Source: Streptomyces huiliensis
GTDB taxonomy: Bacteria > Actinomycetota > Actinomycetes > Streptomycetales > Streptomycetaceae
Assembly (NCBI RefSeq): GCF_020037025.1
Contig: NZ_JAIQLH010000081.1
Span: forward strand, 1 to 56,378
Reading direction: 5' to 3'
Length of the DNA: 56,378 nucleotides
In this document: positions 53,390-56,378 of the stretch, piece after piece
Layout: each line of letters begins with the position of its first letter
Numbering within the stretch: position 1 is the first letter of the stretch
Notes under the pieces: generated by a model
Told to the model about the DNA's origin: nothing
The model's database searches: none
Seen by the model: the letters and a program-made list of their open reading frames with translations, nothing else
Position numbers and translations under genes: made by a program

Positions 53390-56378
53390 TCACTCGTAAT
53401 GCACCACAGCCTCCAACGCCGCCGCCCGCACCTCCTCGTCCTCATGCCGCCGCAGCTCACGCAGCAGCACCCGCCACTCCTCCGGCCACCCCAGCCGCTG
53501 CCCCTCGGCGGCCACCAGGGCGACGGCCAGCAGCCCGCCCGGTACCCCGTCGGCGGCGGCCGAGTGCCGCGCCGCGGCCAGGACGACGGCGGGATCCGGC
53601 GGCGGTGCCCCGACGGCGAACTGGTTCCGCAGGTACTCCGCCATACGGCAGGCGAGCCCGGGCCGGCCCCGGAGCGCCTCGGCCAGGGCCGACAACCGGG
53701 CCCGAAGAAGCGGGAGTTCCTGTTCCGGGACGATCAGCGCGCGCAGCAGGTCGGCGCGGGCCTCGGCGAACGCGGGCTCGCCGGCCAGCTGGGCGGCCAC
53801 CGCCTCCAGGACGGGGACGAGCCCGGGATCCGGGCGGGAGGGCACGCCGTGCAGCAGCCGGCGCAGCCGCTGGCGGGCGGGAAGGTCGCGGTCCGGGCAG
53901 GCGTCGTACTCGGCGCGCCGGACCGCGGCGAGGAGCTCGCCGATCGTGTCGTGGAGCAGACTGCCGGGCGCGGCGCCTCCGACGGGGTGGGGCAGTCCGG
54001 AGACGGCCAGGGAGCCCAGCGCCCGGGCCGCCTCGAGCCAGCCCACACGAACGTCGAAGTCGGTGACGGTCTCGCGGAGCACGGCGGCGGCCCCGGGAGC
54101 GTAAGGGGCCCAGTCGGCCAGCGCTCCGAGTGCCGCCTCGCGCACCTCGGGGTCCTCCGTGGAGCACACGTCGGCGACCAGCCGCGCGTACCGGGGTCGG
54201 TGCGCCGCGGGCAGCCGCAGGGGCGCGGTCGCCAGGAGCGCCCGCCGGACGCGTGGCTCCGCACGCCCGGCGTGGTCGAGCACGGTCCACGCGTCCGCCG
54301 CGCCGGGCAGCCCGGCCGCCGCGGTGACGGCCGCGGCCCGGACGTCGGGGTGCTGGTCCGGTATCCGGTACGCCGCGGCGAGCAGCGCCGCGGCGCGCGG
54401 CGCCGGCAGGAACCGGGCCGCCAGCCGGACGGCTTCCTTCCGGCTGGTCACCTTGGCGCCGGGCTGCCGGAGAAGCACATCCTCCAGCCGGCGGGCCAGC
54501 TCGGACGGCGCGACGGACCGGGCCGCCCGGCCGGCCGCGTACACGGCCACCCGGGCGCGGTCGTCACCGGCGTGGCCGAGCAGGGTGCCGAGGGTGTCAG
54601 CGGGCCGGCCGCCGCGCGGTAGCGCGGCCAGCGCGGCCTCGGCCAGGAGCACGTCGGGCGCGCCCAGTTGCCCCAGCACCAGCCGGTGCCCGGCCGGCAG
54701 TCCGGCGACCGCGTCCAGGGCGGCGACGCGCTCGGGCAGCGGCCGGAACACGTCGTCGACGACCGCGCGGGCCACCCTGACGACCGCCTCCTGCTGGCGG
54801 GGCAGCAGCCGGTCGCTGTGGCGCGCGTCGGGCAGGGGCCGGTCGGCGCCCGGGGGCAGGAAGCGCCCGTACGGCGGGCGGTCGCCGAGGAGGACGTCGA
54901 GGAGGTCCGTCCGGCTCGCGGCGAGGACTTCCAGGACGGGCGGGAGGGCGGCGGCGGAGGGCTCGCGTTCCAGAACGCGGGCGGCGCGTTCGTCGCGCGT
55001 CGCGGGCGGTTCCAGCCACAGCCGGACCGCCGTCGTGAACGCCTCGTCGTCACCGGTGCCGAGGGCGTCCTCCAGCATGCGCTGCAGCGCGGGCATCCGG
55101 TGGGCCCGCCGCCCGAGGGCGGTGGTGAACGCGAACAGCAGCCGGTGGTCCCCCTTTTCCTGAGCGGCCTCCAGCCAAGGGCGCAGCACCTCGAAGAGCA
55201 GGTGCTCCTGACCCCGCCGCAGGGTGCGGTGCAGCGGCCCGAAGGCGCGGTCGCCGATGTGCCCGGTGACGCGCTCCAGGGCGTGCAGCGCCCAGTCGAG
55301 GAGAGCGGGCCGGGAGTCCTCGGTCGTGCCGTGCTCGACGAGCAGTCCGACGGCGAGCCGGCGCAGGGCGTCCCGGGTGGCGGCCGACGTGTCGCGGGCG
55401 CCGAGGGCGTCCGGCAGGATCCGGTCGAGCGGCCCGGCGTCCTCGGCGGCGAACCGGGCGGGGTGCAGGTCCGCGAGGGCGTCGAGGGCCGCGGCGCGCA
55501 CGGGGTCCCGCTCGTTGCGCAGCCGCCGCGACATGAGCTCCAGCACCTCCGCCACCGCGGCCCGTCCCCCGTCCCGTCCCGCGCAGGCGATCAGCAGCGG
55601 CCAGACGGCGGCGCGGTCGCCCGCGTCGGGGCGGTCGAGCGCGGCGAGCAGTTCGGGCCTCGCCTCGTCGAAGGGACCGTGCGAGCGGATATCCAGCAGG
55701 TCGCGCCAGAACCACACCGGCGCGTCGGGGTCGGTGAGCTCCCGCCGGACCTCCGCCCAACGGCGCTCGCGCGGGAGGAGGGCGAGGTCCAACACGGGTA
55801 CCCGCCCGGCCTCGTCGGCCGCCGTGACCTCGTCGAGGAACGCGGCCCGGCGGCCCGGCGGCCCGGCGGCCCGGCGGCCCGGCGGCCCGGCGGCACCGCC
55901 TTGACCAGGGCCGTCAGATGCGTCGTCCTCGTCCGCCAGTGCCGGCCCAGCATGGGGAGGGACGGCGGGTCGGCCCGCACGAGCGCGCGGAACACCCCGG
56001 ACGGCAGGCCGGGTTCGTGACGCGGGCGGTCCCGCTCCGGCGCGAGGAGCCAGCGGACGAAGCGTTCGGCGTCCGCGGCGACGAGGGCGCCCGCCGAGCG
56101 GCGGAGGCAGTGGGGCAGGGTGCCGGGCCCGTGCCGCTCCAGCAGGGCGAGCACCCGCTCCGGCCGGGTCGCCGTGACGACGGCCAGGGCGCCGGCGTGC
56201 CGCTGCCACCAGTCGGCGTGCCCGGAGCCCCGGGGCCGTTCGGCGAGGTCCCGCTCGGCCTGGTCGAGGAAGGGGCCAGGGTGGCGGCGGGCCAGACGGA
56301 CCGGTGAGGTGAGGGCGTGCGCGAGCCCGGGCAGCGCGGTGGCCACGAAGGGGGTCGAGCAACCGGGGAGCAGCCGGG
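53390..56378 (-). pseudogene. HEAT-repeat protein gene, frame broken at an 8-bp tandem repeat
   Basis: The gene enters from the right edge. Its first part (56378 to about 55891) reads RLLPGCSTPFVATALPGLAH and on, in one frame; the rest (about 55843 to 53390) continues with FLDEVTAADEAGRVPVLDLA in another, and the two are each clearly protein-coding. They switch exactly over six perfect copies of CGGCCCGG (55843-55890). Loss of one copy, or gain of two, would rejoin them as one frame of at least 990 residues. Many helical pairs with Leu/Ala (for example LAALDRPDAGDRAAVWPLLI, REAALGALADWAPYAPGAAA) fit HEAT or armadillo repeats, a protein-binding scaffold. The 5' end is outside the window. It may be inactive, phase-variable, or a sequencing error. 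Confidence 0.7.
55843..55890. repeat. 8-bp tandem repeat, six copies, inside HEAT gene
   Basis: CGGCCCGG repeated exactly six times, then CGGCACCG. The unit length is not a multiple of three, so each copy gained or lost shifts the frame of the surrounding gene. Confidence 0.92.

Overview
The window is a very GC-rich actinobacterial chromosome segment. Codon use, GTG starts, GTGA/ATGA start-stop overlaps, a PAS-LuxR regulator, a LAL regulator, DasR-like operators and the CGCCGGACGGGCTG terminator repeat all point to Streptomyces. I see no tRNA, rRNA, CRISPR array, insertion sequence or phage gene. It reads as accessory chromosome with several natural-product loci.

Region 1 (1-13.9 kb) is the right part of a nonribosomal peptide cluster that begins left of the window. 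It holds the C-terminal carrier-thioesterase end of an NRPS, a stand-alone condensation/acyltransferase protein, an SDR, a GNAT, a type II thioesterase coupled to a P450, an aryl-acid AMP ligase coupled to a DegT-type PLP enzyme and a 4-OT tautomerase, a phenylalanine-type MIO ammonia-lyase and a feruloyl-CoA-synthetase-like ligase. The lyase and last ligase together suggest a cinnamoyl-type precursor. A PAS-LuxR regulator closes the cluster, and a site resembling the PimM box lies in the P450/ligase promoter region.

Region 2 (14.6-30 kb) is mixed: an NmrA-like protein, a large LAL regulator, a TetR/MFS efflux pair with an operator candidate, a YbdK-like ligase, an unknown protein, and two divergent secreted proteins (one ricin-like with a possible pore-forming region, one a DNA/RNA nuclease). 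A mycothiol-dependent-isomerase-like protein and a PadR/acyl-CoA-dehydrogenase pair follow.

Region 3 (30-37.5 kb) holds a tight five-gene operon on the minus strand: PhyH dioxygenase, GT-A-like protein, type III PLP decarboxylase, GNAT and MFS exporter. It looks like a small undescribed biosynthetic operon. It diverges from a GH3 beta-N-acetylglucosaminidase gene, and the shared 550-bp region holds two DasR-like (dre) palindromes, one by each transcription unit.

Region 4 (37.5-47.3 kb) has two FAD monooxygenases (one divergent from a TetR gene with twin operator candidates and a probable leaderless promoter), heme A synthase, a macrodomain protein, an AtzG-like/amidase/TetR operon divergent from a metallo-beta-lactamase-fold hydrolase across a 22-bp-arm inverted repeat, and a YceI protein.

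Region 5 (47.4-56.4 kb) has an incomplete deoxyaminosugar cassette (3,5-epimerase, 4-ketoreductase, ferredoxin, 3-aminotransferase) with a 14-bp tandem repeat inside it, a drug-efflux MFS, and a large HEAT-repeat gene whose frame breaks exactly at six copies of an 8-bp repeat. Loss of one copy would restore the frame.
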